Source: Margaritifera margaritifera (lineage: Eukaryota; Mollusca; Bivalvia; Unionida; Margaritiferidae). Taken from it: 64,000 nt of DNA. Below the pieces are notes generated by a model that did no database searches, had not been told where the DNA came from, and saw only the letters and a list, made by a program, of their open reading frames with translations. The stretch lies in NCBI GenBank assembly GCA_029931535.1, contig JAQPZY010001334.1, positions 868,001 to 932,000 of the forward strand. Reading direction: 5' to 3'. Made by a program: the position numbers and the translations under genes. Positions 10,742 through 22,934 of this stretch are shown piece by piece (positions within the stretch are counted from its first letter, which is position 1; the number at the start of each line of letters is the position of its first letter).

Positions 10742-11627
10742 GTCTAGTTCTTATTTGGATTGGTCATAGACCAGAGGAACTTGTGTGATGGCCATTTGTC
10801 TGTTGTCAAGGAGCTGAAAATAAGGTCCAGGACCAGTGGGTCCTGGTGAGTGGCAAATCCTAGACTTAATCTGGCAGGTCCTCAAAAAGTAGTGAGTGGT
10901 ATTGTAACTATATTTAACTACTGGTATGTTCTATTATCTATTTTCAGACACATGTATAAAGTGAAATGGTGATTCTAATATATAAATTTAAAAAATGAAC
11001 ACCAACCTAGGACTTTTTAATTACACATGAAATATGTTCCTTGCTATTTTCTTGAGCTTCGTATCAGGGGATCTGTTTTTGGATGGTATGCATCTTGATA
11101 CAATATCATGGAATGATTTGCAGACTCAGGAAGTTGTAAACCAGCAATTCAAAACATTGCATTCTGGCCAGTGATTCCCACGGCCATTCTTGTTTCCAAT
11201 GTTCCTGAAAAGTTCTTGTACGTTTCTTTTTATGATAAGCGTGTACCTTTTCCAACTGCGGTCACTTTTTAACACCACCGTTAGTCACTGTCAGCAGTGG
11301 CTAATTTTAGATGTAGAGAAAACGAACATGAATAGACTCCTGATGAGACATTCACCATACCTACACAAATTTCCGTAATCTCTTGCTGCATGTGGTGTGG
11401 TGCGAGACAGAGCAGACTGGTTGCTTAAATATTACAGTACTATAAAATGTGTTCAAGTGCTCTATTTGGAAATTGGTCTATCGTGCATTCATTCAATACA
11501 TTATAATGGACATGCTGTTTAATAATGACAACTTTAAAAGTCTAAGCTATAACAAGTTTGGATTAGGGATACATTGGATGAATTTATGCTAAAAATTGTC
11601 ACAAATTAGCTGGTCCAACGGACTACA
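10742..11627. other. Unassigned DNA
   Basis: No gene or known repeat recognised. Confidence 0.45.
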
Positions 11628-11842
11628 CAGGCCTAGAATTTACCATAATTTCTTGGTAGCCAGAAGGCCTTGCTTGAGAAATTTACTAGTCCTGCTGAAT
11701 ATTTACTAGTCCTCCTTCATTAGCTGACTGGAGACAACTGGAAGTTAACTAACCATCGGACTACTGAAAATATGGAAACTACTAGTCCGACAGGAAATTT
11801 ACTAGCCTTGGGCTAGTGTACCACTGCAAATTTTGAACCCTG
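11628..11842. mobile_element. Possible hAT MITE (CAGG...CCCTG ends)
   Basis: Starts CAGGCCTAGAATTTACC and, from the other end, CAGGGTTCAAAATTTGC, a loose terminal inverted repeat of hAT style. Inside, 'AAATTTACTAG' recurs three times. I see no convincing 8-bp target duplication, so the borders are tentative. Confidence 0.45.
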
Positions 11843-13545
11843 CTGCATACTGAATAAATTGGTCCGCATTAGAAATTACTTGGTCCCTGACCTTGGACCA
11901 CTGCTCTTTTCAGCTCTCACTTCATCCATCCATTAGCATAAGTTTATTTACCACTATTCCTCCTAAACTACTTGGAGGATTGCTATTAAACTACATCTAT
12001 GTGAACCAAACATTTGACCAACAGCCCCTTGCTCAATGTAATCAGCAGGCTGTAGCAATCTTTGATGTGAACAAAGCCATCAAGAGCTAAGATGCTAGTG
12101 AAACTGAAAGACAATGGAATTACTCCGCTGTTTGTGCCTGTCTTGTGTACAGACAAACTCAAACATTTGACTTGGCAGTAATAAACACAACAAAGAAGAA
12201 ATGAAATCACACATCCACTGATATGTAAAATAGGTCATCGAGATAATGAAGGAAAAAGGAAGACATCACTGGTGAAGAAGAATACACTTTATAAGTGCAC
12301 TTTCAAACATTGACGCTTAAGCCGATTCATGCTAAATGGATAATCACAGCTCATGAGAAAATGTCTGAGATCAGACCTAATTATCCTTAGCTTTAAGAAA
12401 GCTGGTCTTATGGTGTAATTCTGCAATTTCTGGATTATTTACATGACACATGTTTGGCTGTACCAGGAGACTTGATTGACATGAAGTTTATTCAGTTGTT
12501 TCAACCAAATATCAGTGAAGTGTGAGCTTTAGTACTGTGCTGTAATTAGTGTATATACACAGTGTTTAATTAGCACTTGAGTTTCAAGCAACAGTTTTAG
12601 TATTTTACAGTTGCATAGTTCCTTTCAATTAAAAATGAGGATTTACATTTTTGAAAGGAAGCAGTATTTATTTAACAAGAAAGTTTGCTACCTGTAATAA
12701 GAAGTACATGTATAAATGTTTGCATTTGTCAATGTTTTATATAGATTGTTCATTCAGATGGATTGCGGCCGTGGGTAAATCTTAAATCACAGAGAATTGT
12801 ATAGATAAAAGTCAGTGCATTTATTTCATACATGTATTTTCGTATAATATTTTCATTTAATATTTTCTTATATTAATCAAGTTGAACTAACAAATAGCTG
12901 AGCAATAAATGATTCAGTAAGACAATGTGGTGTGGCTTTTTGTACACATGTGGCTCACTTTTCGTTGGGTATTTAAATTTGTGCTTTGGAGCAACCAAGA
13001 AATCTATGAAAATTGGTACCCAACAAAAAAGTGTTTTACCAACTAAACATAACAACATGTAAATTGTCACATCTTTGATATTGTCTCCAGTTTTCTAAAT
13101 TTGAGACCTCAAACTATTTTTTAACAAATATTTGTACAAGTGCACAATTCGTGATATTCTATCTTACGCAAACTGGAACCAAGTGCCCTCCTAAATAAAT
13201 GCACTGCATGGCTCTAAAGGTAAAGGAGACGACTTTCAGCAGCAGCACAAGACTCATACAACATTCCGCCCTATGACGCCTGAGCTTATAATGGCAGGGA
13301 ATGTCAGAGCCACCTTCATATATGCCCCCACTACAGTCAAAAATTTCAAATGCAAAGAGACCCAAAATTTATAAAGCTTGTTTCGATCTAGGTTCAATGC
13401 ACACAACCCTGACACCAAGCTGGATGCTTGACAGGTCCATCAAATAGTAAGAGCAGTTACAGGGCTTGACCCAGATGTCATAACCCACAATCCATTACAT
13501 GTATATATCAGAATCGCAACAATTAAAGCATATGGATAAAAAATG
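11843..13545. other. Unassigned AT-rich DNA
   Basis: No recognisable gene or repeat family. Confidence 0.45.
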
Positions 13546-14612
13546 GAACAAGAGTCCCTTGAATGTGTACTGTTGCTCTACTGTTTGAAAAGAATTTCCA
13601 GTATTTCAAAATAAGACTATTTCTTCTTTTTAACTGCTGGGTGTTGAAATCATCTCTGATATTTTTGAGTGATAGAGTTTTCAAATTGGCCACTATAGCA
13701 ACCATATTGGATGGAAACATTGGTACCATTTTCATTTAGGACAAATTAGACATCATAAGAAATCTTTTAGTTAAAACCCTTGTTTATATGACCATCCATT
13801 TAGATGTAGTGACAAGATTTTCAATATGGCCACTGCAGTGGCCATATTGGATATACAGGCAGCACCATTTTCATTTAGGACCAAGTAGACTTCATAAGGA
13901 GTCTTCTGGTGAAAACTCCATGCTGATATGACTTTCTGTTCAGGAGGAGTAATGATAACAAGTTTTCAAAATGGCTGCTGTGGTGGTCATTTTGGATATC
14001 AGATCAGCAGCATTTTCATTTAGAACCAACTAGATATCATACAAAGTCTTTTAGTGGAACCCCCATGCAGATTTGACCATCCATTCAGGAGGAGTAGCAA
14101 CAACAAGATTTTCAAGATGACCACAATGGCAGTCAAATTGGATATCCGAGCAGAAGCATTTTCATTTAGTACCAACTGAACATCATAAATAGTCTTCTGG
14201 TGAAATCCCATGGCAGCATGACTTTCCATTCAGGAGGAGTAGCAATAAGATTTTCAAGATGGCTACTCTGGTGGCCATATTTGGTGTCAGATTGGTACCA
14301 TTTTCATTTAGGACCAACTGGACATCGTAAGAAATCTTGTTGTGAAAACCACATCTTGATATGACCATCCATTCAGGAGGAGTAGCGATAACAAGATTTT
14401 TAAGATGGCTACTGTGATGCAGAATTTTAACTTTGGATCAACTAGACCTTGGGATGAATGTGTGTGTAAAGTTTCATGGCAATGCTCCAAGTAGTTTAGG
14501 AGTAGCAATAACAAACTTGTGCTAATGGATGGATGGACATTGAACAAAGGACAACAGAGAACATACTATCCCAAAAGCTCTTCTGGTCTGTGACCAGTGG
14601 AGCTAAAAACTG
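13546..14612 (-). repeat. F1 tandem-monomer element, complete, minus orientation
   Basis: On the minus strand it starts with the F1 head hairpin (AGCTCCACTGGTCACAGACC, loop side AGAAGAGCT), then about six ~145-150-bp monomers with 'TAGTTGGTCCTAAATGAAAA', 'CCAATATGGCCAC', 'CCATCTTGAAAATCTTGTTA', 'CTCCTCCTGAATGGATGG' and 'GGTTTTCACCAGAAGACT'. It ends with the F1 tail (TCAACACCCAGCAGTTAAAA ... AAGGGACTC). Confidence 0.85.
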
Positions 14613-15590
14613 ATCTAGTGGCATGAAAATCCAATCAAGTCATCTACATATACATACTGGCATGCTTATAAAATTCCATTTGTCTGTGTCAAGAGCAATT
14701 GGGCAAACAAAGTTTTGACCCCAAAAAAGTCAAAGTCCACAAAGTTTAAATTATTTTAGTGGCATATACATGTAATCAAATTATCAACATATGCATACAA
14801 ACATGACAACCAAATATCATTTTGTCAACATCAAGCAGATTTTGTGCAACTGTGCCAACAAGTTTACTTGGACAAATGGACATTTTAAATGAGATTACCA
14901 AATGAAGATCTCCCACCGCTCAGCTAGCAATAGCAGCATAATAAAAGTGGAAAGTTTGTTGCCACACATGAAGCGGCTATGCTGGCTTATACACTTGTAC
15001 CAAGGTTTCAGGGTAATTATGCAAAAATTTCATATCATCATTTATCAGTTATGTTAGGACAGCATCACCAGTCACCTTTCTCCCTTAGTTTCAGTTTAGC
15101 ATTTATTCCTGACCACTGCTGTCTCCAATGTCTGGTTGTGAAACAGGAGACAACTGTGTTTGGTTAACTACAAAACAGAGTAAATAAGCAAGGTGACCAT
15201 CCAAAAAAAAGAAAACAAAAGTGACACAGTGTAGACAGATGAAATTTGTTATGCATGTTCCTAAGGATATGTCATTGGCTCGATTAGATCATCATAATTA
15301 AGTAATTTGTACCTTTTATCTTTTATTTAAATAACTTGTTTGGACTAAGACTTTTGGTTGAAAAGATTTTTAGCATGATTATGCAAAAACGGCTTGACCA
15401 AAGCTATAGAGTTTTATTATGTATATTTATATGCATATATATGTAGATGACCATATAAGATTTTTGTGACATTTAAACAAGGTTTTTTTTGGGGGGGTCA
15501 GCTTTTTGTCGCTTTAAAAAAAAAAAACTTTTTTGTCTTACACTTGTTGACTGCATCGAGTGCATACATTTTTTTACAAACATCTATTTT
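14613..15590. other. Unassigned AT-rich DNA
   Basis: Nothing recognised beyond short homopolymers (15483-15497, 15519-15530). Confidence 0.45.
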
Positions 15591-15601
15591 TCATTCATTT
15601 T

Positions 15602-15846
15602 TTGGGGCCCCAGGTGGCTGAGTGGTCGAAGGTGCTCGCCTTTACAGATCACTCACACATCTCACCTCTGTCCATACGAGTTTGAGTTTTGGCTCGACCA
15701 ACATGGGGTATATGCAAAAACTTGCCAGTAGTTTCCCATGGGTCAGTGGTTCTTCCTGGGGTCTTCCAGGGTTCTTCCTCCACCAAATATACGGGCTGCC
15801 ATGTATAGCCTGTCATGCTGAAACCATATAAAACCAACCAAACCAA
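15602..15846 (+). mobile_element. SINE-A copy, full length, with TSDs
   Basis: The tRNA-like head GTGGCTGAGTGGTCGAAGG (A-box at about 15614-15625) is followed by the family body (CTTGCCAGTAGTTTCCCATG, GTTCTTCCTCCACCA, GCCATGTATAGCCTGTCATG) and an A/C-rich tail. The 11-bp target duplication TCATTCATTTT lies at 15591-15601 and 15847-15857. This is the best copy in the window for a consensus. Confidence 0.9.
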
Positions 15847-15857
15847 TCATTCATTTT

Positions 15858-16280
15858 CTCTGCATATTCAGATGTTTTCTGATGCAGACCAAATCAGAGC
15901 CTAACCTAACAGCAAGTTGTAAAATGTGAAAAACCTGCCACAATATTCTGTTTATTTGCAACATACCATGGTAGACAAGTAGCATATGTTTGTGAAACAA
16001 AAAGATCATCAAATGAATTTCATGTTTACTAGGAAACCAAACATACTGGAAAGAGGTTACTTTCTGTCAAAAGATGTACGAGGTCAAGAGATGCAATGAA
16101 AACTTTAATACACATAATGGTATTGTTCATGGTCAAAATGGAACATGTTCAAGTATTAATGAACAAATAAAAAAAATAATATGACCCATCGCAGTTTATT
16201 ACCATAAATAGATGACACAACACTTTAATGACTAAGTTTGTTGATGAAAAAAAGAATGAAAGTAATTAAGTGCAAGTAAT
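15858..16280. other. Unassigned DNA
   Basis: Nothing recognised. Confidence 0.4.
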
Positions 16281-16745
16281 TTAAAACGAGAGTTCCCTGA
16301 ATGGACTGACACAGTAATCCAAGATAAGTCCATTTTTCCATCCTTTTATTCTTTTTAACTGCTGAGTATTAAAACCAACTGAAATAGCTCCAACATAATA
16401 AATTTGGTAACAAAAATATTTTCTTACATGACAGAGTTAACATCTTTGCAAGATACCTTGAAGTGCAGTACAAAATTATTTTTCATTGACTTTGACTTTG
16501 AACCACATTTCATCGTTAGCAAATCACTGAACCTGTCTCAGACAGCATCAATATATACCCACATGCTAAGTGTGGTTAAAACTATAATTATTACTGTTTA
16601 GCTATAATAGTGTTTTAATGCAAACCATATGTTGGTAAGACCATTGATTCAGAAGAAGTAGCCATATATACCGGTACTGGTCATAGAGCAGAAGAGCTTA
16701 TTGGATGGTATTTCGTTTGTCGTCCAGTATGGCCACCATGGAAGT
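16281..16745. repeat. F1 fragments: reversed tail and forward head
   Basis: Around 16290-16420 is a minus-oriented F1 tail (CTTTTTAACTGCTGAGTATT). At 16672-16740 is a plus-oriented F1 head (ACTGGTCATAGAGCAGAAGAGCT ... CCAGTATGGCCACCATGG). The head stops where the F1 monomers resume at 17640. Confidence 0.6.
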
Positions 16746-17639
16746 GTTACGGCTAGGGGTTGAATATGTAACAAAAGAAAGACTTAAACAAGCTTTCACA
16801 ATTTCTAAAATATAAATTAAATTTCCTAAAATATAAAATATTTTAAACAAAGTGAAAGAATTAAAATAAACTTACAGTGTAGAAATTCCTTAAATAATCC
16901 TAAATTGTTCTATAGAATTCACTAATCCAGAAAGTGTCCAAAGGTATTCCAAATGAGGACACTAATGTGCTTATGTGTCAACAAGAATCAGTTCTAAATC
17001 CAAATGTTATTAATTCCAGGTAAATTCCTGTGAATGTAGAATATCCCAAAAGTTCTTGAAATGTTTCCGATAATTCCAACGGAGTTCAGTTATGTTCAGA
17101 TCTTTAAATAATAGTACATAATCCCAAAAGTACTAGTTAGAAATAAGAATTCGCAAGCTGACTATCACTGACAATAAACAAATTCCTCTATGACTTTTAC
17201 GAGCTGAAGTAATTGTAAAGAATGCCCCACACAGGGATTAAATCTAGTTTTATAGCATCAATACTGCATAGAGCAAATAAAAAAAACAATCTGCGATCGA
17301 AAACAGTTCAGTCTACTGCGTTTCAAATAACAAACTCGAATTGCGATTATAATTCTTATTTCAAATCAACACATTGTTTACTCTAAACTGAACCATGTGA
17401 CCCAGGTCATGACTAATACCTTTACCATGCGCTGACTCACACTCTACCCACATGATCTCCATGTTGTTAAGTTGACTGACATAATTATTGATTTCCTTGG
17501 ACAGAAGCAATGACTCATGTTGACATTCCATGTACTTTACAATTAATAGTGTTGGCTACTGAAAAAAATATATAAAATATAATTCAAAGGTCATAAACCA
17601 AAAATAAACTCTGTCATAGTTTAAAAGATGATACACCTT
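16746..17639. other. ~890-bp unassigned insert between F1 head and F1 body
   Basis: F1 sequence stops at 'GGCCACCATGG' and resumes at 'AGAAGCCATCTTCAAAATC', the next expected position in a monomer. The intervening DNA looks inserted. I could not find clear terminal repeats. Confidence 0.45.
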
Positions 17640-18695
17640 TAACAGAAGCCATCTTCAAAATCTTGTTATTGTTACTCCTCCTGAACAGAAAATCATATTG
17701 ACATGGGGTTTTCACAGAAAGACTTCTTATGACGTCTAATTGGTCCTAAATGAAAATGGTACTTATCTAATTATGGACACCACAGCACCAATCTTAAGAA
17801 TCTTTTATCACTACTCCTCCAGAATGGATGGTCATATCAACATGGGGCTTTTAACAAAAAGACTTACCCTTGATGGTTGGTCACATTGATATTGTGCTTT
17901 CACCAGAAGACTTCTTATGATGTCTAGTTGGTTATAAACAAAAATGGAGCGCATCTAATATCCAAGATGGCCATGATGGCAGCCATCTTGAAAATCTTGT
18001 TGTTACTCTTCCAAAATGGAAAGTCATATCAACATGAGATTTTCACCAGAAGACTTCTTATAATGTCTTATTGGTCTTAAATTAAAATGGTGCTGATATG
18101 ATATCCAATAAGGTCACAGTGGTGGCCATCTTGAATATCTTGTTATGGCTACTTTAACGTGGAAAGTCATTTTGACATGGGGTTTTCATCAGAAGAGTTC
18201 TGATGATGTCTAGTTGGTTTTAAATGAAAATGATGCAGATTTACCCTCAATATGGCTATCATGGTGGCCATCTTGAAAATATTGTTATCTCTATTCCGAA
18301 GAAATGGATGGCTATATGTATATCAACATCAGGTTTTCACCAATAGTCTTCTTTTGCTACCTAGTTGGTCCTAAATGAAAATGGTGCCGATTGTACATCC
18401 AATATGGCTACCACAACAGCTGTCTTGAAAATTCTGCTGTAACTTCTCCCCTTGAATGAATGGTCATACTGACATTGCTTTTTCTAACGATGTCTACTTG
18501 GACCTAAATGAAAATGGTGCCAATCTGACATCAAATATGTCCACTACAGCAGTTAATTTGACAATCTTGTTATTGCTGAAGAATATCAGAGATAGTTTCA
18601 ACACTCAGCAATTAAAAGTTAGAAATGGTCTTATCTTGAATTCCTGGAAATTCTTTCACCTAGTAGATCATCTGTCCCTTTGAGGGAGTCTTGTT
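17640..18695 (+). repeat. F1 tandem-monomer element body and tail
   Basis: About six to seven monomers of the F1 type, ending with the F1 tail (TTCAACACTCAGCAATTAAA ... GTCCCTTTGAGGGAG), whose last part forms a small hairpin. Confidence 0.82.
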
Positions 18696-18988
18696 TTTGG
18701 GTATTTGTTGAGGTTAATCCACAAAAGTAAATACCTATAAATATGCAGACTTTGACAAAAGCAAATCCACAAATTTAAGTGCCCACAAAAATGTCTTTTT
18801 TTACAATTAAAATAACTGAAACCACAGTACATTTTTGTACTACAACATGTATGTTATTTATGAACAGTTTAGAGACAGAACTTTTGAATATAAAAGTAAA
18901 AAAAATGTTTGAATGATCATCCTCAGTATCTTGTGTAGGAATCAGGCCTACTGCTGTTAATACAGAGCTCAAGTTTTGTTTTGTCCTG
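18696..18988. other. Unassigned DNA
   Basis: No recognisable feature. Confidence 0.4.
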
Positions 18989-19070
18989 TTTTTTTTAGCT
19001 ATAACAGCTAAAATCCCTCTTCATTAATTGTTTTTTTTAGCTATAACAGCTAAAATCCCTCTTCATTAAT
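18989..19070 (+). repeat. 42-bp tandem duplication
   Basis: A unit containing TTTTTTAGCTATAACAGCTA and ending TCTTCATTAAT occurs twice, identical except at the edges. AGCTATAACAGCT within it is a short hairpin, and the TTTTTTAGCT start resembles the heads of F1 and F2. Confidence 0.85.
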
Positions 19071-20934
19071 GATAATTTGGACTGAATATTAGAGATATTT
19101 GTTGTAATGGCTAACCTATTTCTGCCTTTCCTGAGATCAAAAGAGATGAAAAAGTGTTTTCCAAATTAAAGAGTAGCCATCTGCTAAGAGGTGTAGTGGC
19201 AAGAATTAAGGCACAGTCCTTGTTAAGATCCCACATATGTTGTGAAGAAATCCTGACCATAGACATGCAGACTTTTAAAATTTCTTGCACATGGGCAAAT
19301 AAATGAAAAAATTGTACTTGCCCAAAAGCATTGTGTGTAAATTGCAAGATTTAAAGACTAATTTTATCTTCAATACTGTATTTCTCTGATAATAAGCCCA
19401 TCCCCTACTTTTACAAAATGTTGCCCAATTTTTATGAAAGAAAGCCTTGTCCTGTGATAAGCCTACCCAACACTTCTCATTAAAGGCAGTCCATTGGGCA
19501 AATCATCGGAGAGATACTGGAAGTACAGTTCTCACATACTGTAAAATCAATGCATACATATGTATTTTATGCCAATTTTTATGTACAGTGCAAAACGTGA
19601 AGTTATGTAACAGGTGCTCTTGGATATAATCTTCCCTGGGTACTCTGCGTGGGGATATTTGCTTGCTGTTATGAGACTTCACTTGACTTGGGCAATTAAT
19701 CTGCTAACCAGTTTGATCAAAATAATGGAATACAGATAAGATTGTTATAGATAATGATCAAGATATGGGGAGTTGTTAAATTTATAGGGACTCTAGCAGT
19801 TTGGGTGGAAGAATCCCAGGGCATGCTCAAGGTGCAACACTAGTGCCATTGCTGTCATTCCATGGACACTTGAGAGGGGATGTTTGTGTTTGAATAAAGA
19901 TTTCTCAATAAGAACAGTTGAATCAAACACAGGGTGATATTTATTTCAGTTTCAAACTAGTTGCTTACTGAAATGCGAATGAAGAAATAATCCAGTTCCA
20001 TAAGATTTTCATGAATAATGTTTAAAGATCAATGTTGCTCTTTTTCTTACTTTGGATCGACAGAGAAATTTCTTTGGCAGCATCCCGATGATTTATTGTT
20101 TAAACTGAATTTTTTTTAAAAAAATTGGTTTTCAGAAAATAGACTAATTTTCCTGTGAGATAATTTTTCAGAAATAAGGACCTTACTTTTATGAACACAA
20201 GTGTCCAGAATAATGTGTATTATGTTGTTGTTGTTTTCTTTACTTACATTTTTATGTAACTGTTTACTCTAATGTTTGAGAGTACACATTCAAAGATTTA
20301 TGCGGAAAAAAGTTGATTTAGAGCAATAAAGGAATATGGAAGTATTTGTGGTATATCCTGTTTTATTCAGTCTTTCTCATGTCAGCAGAATCAGTACTTG
20401 TAATCAGTACCTTAATGACTGACATGTGTAGAGACAAGTAGCAGACAGGAGGAGGTAAGTATGGAAGAACTGTCTACTGGAAAGGTCTATAGTCAAATAA
20501 AATGCTGAAAGTGATGTTAAAATCCAACCAACCAACCATCCTATGAGACCTTTTCACAGCTTGTCGGCCAATTTTTTCCTTGAATGTTAAGTAATTGATC
20601 TCACCCTGTGAACTGTTAATTTGGCATGGCAAATATTTTTGGGTTGTCGACTGTTTTGGCATCCAGCTGTGAAGAAGAAAAAAATAGAAGTCACATACTC
20701 TGGAACTTGACATTTTTGGCCCCTTGTATTTACAAATTATCATATTAGAAAACTCACAATATTCAGTTTGTACTTGCTGATAAAATGTAGATATGTGAGT
20801 TTGTTTCTTTTTGCATGTTTTTTGATACCTAGTTATTTCACACATTTTGAAGAAAAGGCAGGAATGTAATGTGTTCCAGCCCATTTGGAGATGTGTGTGT
20901 GTGCATTTGTAATAAACATTATTCATTGTTCAAA
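19071..20934. other. Mostly unassigned; possible MITE end near 19376
   Basis: TACTGTATTTCTCTGATAAT at 19375 resembles a MITE end of the 'TACCGTATTT' style, and CTCAAGGTGCAACACTAG at 19826 resembles the hAT-like end at 3412. A 150-codon minus frame at 20474-20926 shows no domain and is treated as chance. Confidence 0.35.
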
Positions 20935-21190
20935 AGAGATACTGGAAACCTCAGGATAGGATTAGGTGTGACCTGTAGATGCACAATGGCTTAGAATTTT
21001 GATCCATCCCCTGGGGGTTGGGCAAGAGAGATGAGTCATACCTTAGAAACTGTTAAGATTTCCATACTGTAACCATATATACACTTCTTGGATATGAAAA
21101 GACAAATACACATGTGCAGCTAACATTAGCCCCTGGATCCATTTTTACCCTCGGGGATTTTGCCGAAAAGGTTCAGACCTGGGAATGAGG
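20935..21190 (+). repeat. F6 element fragment (SINE-free paralogue)
   Basis: It matches 8800-9550 in order (ATGCACAATGG, AGAATTTTGATCC, CCTTAGAAACTGTTAAGAT, CCATATATACACTT, GCAGCTAACATTAGCCCCTG). It lacks the SINE present in the other copy. Confidence 0.65.
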
Positions 21191-21239
21191 GTCAAAGCAG
21201 GTGAACACATGTATACTTGTTCTATGTAAATGTACATAG

Positions 21240-21412
21240 AAAGGTGCTGCAGTGGTTAGCATATCAAAGTTCGTGAGTATGAATCCTGCCCTGATCAGCC
21301 TGGGTCAGCTGCTGCAGTGTTTCTCTGGGCAAGACATTTTACTCCCATGGCCTTGGCACTACATAGTCTCTCAGGTGTTTTTGTACTGTTAAGCACCAAA
21401 CAATCAAACAGT
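21240..21412 (+). mobile_element. SINE-B, tRNA-like head, degenerate
   Basis: GCTGCAGTGGTTAGCATATC resembles a tRNA A-box region and GAGTATGAATCCTGCC a B-box. The body contains CTGGGCAAGACATTTTACTC, and the tail has AAACAATCAAACA. No target duplication was established. Confidence 0.65.
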
Positions 21413-21545
21413 CTACAAAAAACAAAATTCTTGTTCTTCTGAATGTTTCTTTTCTAATTTGCTGATCCCCTGTAGGCTCAAGGATGTAGATTAGGTGCAA
21501 TGCACTCTACTGCATGTTGTAAGAGGTGACTTATAGAGGAAGGTT

Positions 21546-21729
21546 CCACGGGGGCTCAGTGGTGTTAGCATGCTGGGCTCCCAACAGAAGGGTGCAGGTT
21601 TGTATCCTACCATCGGATTAGCCCAGGTCGGCTACCATGGTGTGTCCTTGGACAAGGCACCTAATGCCAATTTCCTCTTAATTAAATAACGTACTTGTGT
21701 TGCTCTGCAGTAAAACACCAAACTGAATC
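21546..21729 (+). mobile_element. SINE-C, tRNA-derived
   Basis: GGGCTCAGTGGTGTTAGCAT (A-box) and GCAGGTTTGTATCCTACC (B-box) form a tRNA-like head. The body has CTACCATGGTGTGTCCTTGG then ACAAGGCACCTAATGCC and ends with AACACCAAACT. Similar copies lie at 36742-36950 (-) and 60200-60320 (-). Confidence 0.75.
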
Positions 21730-21753
21730 TAATTTGCTAATTGATATTGTCGG

Positions 21754-21907
21754 CAGGAGTGTACTGGGTAAGCAACTCGGCCCTGGACTTATCTGCCGGG
21801 ACAGGCCCGGGATTTTGCTCACACCAGTAAAACACTGGTAAAAACTGATTTTTTGCGGTGGCCCACCGGGATTTGTCCCGGTATGCCCACTGGCCAGTAC
21901 ACCACTG
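21754..21907. mobile_element. 154-bp hAT MITE with perfect 8-bp TSD
   Basis: Terminal inverted repeats CAGGAGTGTACTGGG and (reversed) CAGTGGTGTACTGGC match at 13 of 15 positions. The 8-bp target duplication ATTGTCGG is perfect on both sides (21746-21753 and 21908-21915), the hAT hallmark. Inside, CCGGGACAGGCCCGGG and ACCGGGATTTGTCCCGGT are further small palindromes. No coding capacity. Confidence 0.94.
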
Positions 21908-21915
21908 ATTGTCGG

Positions 21916-22295
21916 TGTATTACTGCCTTATATATTGTACTTGTTAATTATCATAGATCCACCACTGAACTTTACTGAAGTTGTTAAGTTATAAGTGGTT
22001 CTCCAGGATTAAAGTTGAGCATTTAACTTTTGGGATCAGGTTGCAACAAGAAAGAGGAAGCTTTATCATACATTTACCTACTCAAGCTTGAGTTAAACTT
22101 TAAACCTCTATTATGGTCTTCAATACAGCAGGTTTACTTTGCTGTAGGCATAGCAGGCCATATGATAATTAATATTCAAAATTAGTCTTGTCAGATGTTT
22201 TGGTGTAGGGTCACTAATTATCAAGGAAGGTTCTAGAAGTTTGCCTTTGGCAGACTGGCATGTAGGGAGGCTGCTGGCAAGGAGGAGTTTACACA
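21916..22295. other. Unassigned DNA
   Basis: No recognisable feature. Confidence 0.4.
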
Positions 22296-22498
22296 TACCT
22301 TATTTACCCTTGTAGAAAACACACCAATCGCAGAAAGCACAAACATAGATTTGCTGTTGCATTATATGCTGGCAGATGCTGCTTGCTTGTAATCATGGAT
22401 CAAATAAACTGAAGATCATGACATGCCAGCATATTGTGACAAATCTGAATGATCACTGTTTTTAGTTGAATGTCTATTATAATGGAGGAAATACAGTA
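22296..22498. mobile_element. Four-stem MITE family, diverged copy
   Basis: Left end TACCTTATTTACCC and right end (reversed) TACTGTATTTCCTCC; the interior has degenerate forms of the loop 'GCATTATATGCTGGCAGAT' seen at 9915-10137. The right ~42 bases are duplicated next to it (22502-22547). Confidence 0.55.
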
Positions 22499-22550
22499 TA
22501 TGGCTGTTTTTAGTTGAATGTCTATTATAATGGAGGAAATACAGTACAGT
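22456..22550 (+). repeat. Direct duplication of a MITE right end
   Basis: GTTTTTAGTTGAATGTCTAT through GGAGGAAATACAGTA occurs twice in tandem. Confidence 0.85.
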
Positions 22551-22934
22551 GTATATGGCTAGGATTGGCACTGGCATTGATAAATATAGCATGGAGTTTC
22601 TTTATCTGTATAAACATATATGTATTCTACAATCCAGACATGCTTCCATGTTTATAAACTGCCATATTTTTTTGTGACAAATTGTAAGCATACTTTTTTG
22701 TGACAGACAGACAGATATTACGTGGCAAACATGATTAATATTGTGTTTGAGCATAGAACCAAATTTTTGTGATGTATCCATATATCAGAGATAAGTTTTT
22801 GCTAACAGGAAAAGAAGTTTACTATTTTCTGACATCAATCTCCCTCATTAATTTTCCTTAGTCTCTTAAAACATTTTCAACAGATAGTGGTTATCATCTG
22901 GCAGTTAATCTCCCCCCATTACTCACACCTATTT

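Noticed and set aside
14020..14547. Overlapping frames with repeated 'KILLLLLLNGWS'
   Set aside because: They arise from the F1 monomer and recur only because the monomer does.
20474..20926. 150-codon minus-strand open frame, the longest in the window
   Set aside because: No recognisable domain, Lys/Thr/Cys-rich composition typical of AT-rich chance frames, no splice or repeat context. One frame this long is plausible by chance in 64 kb.
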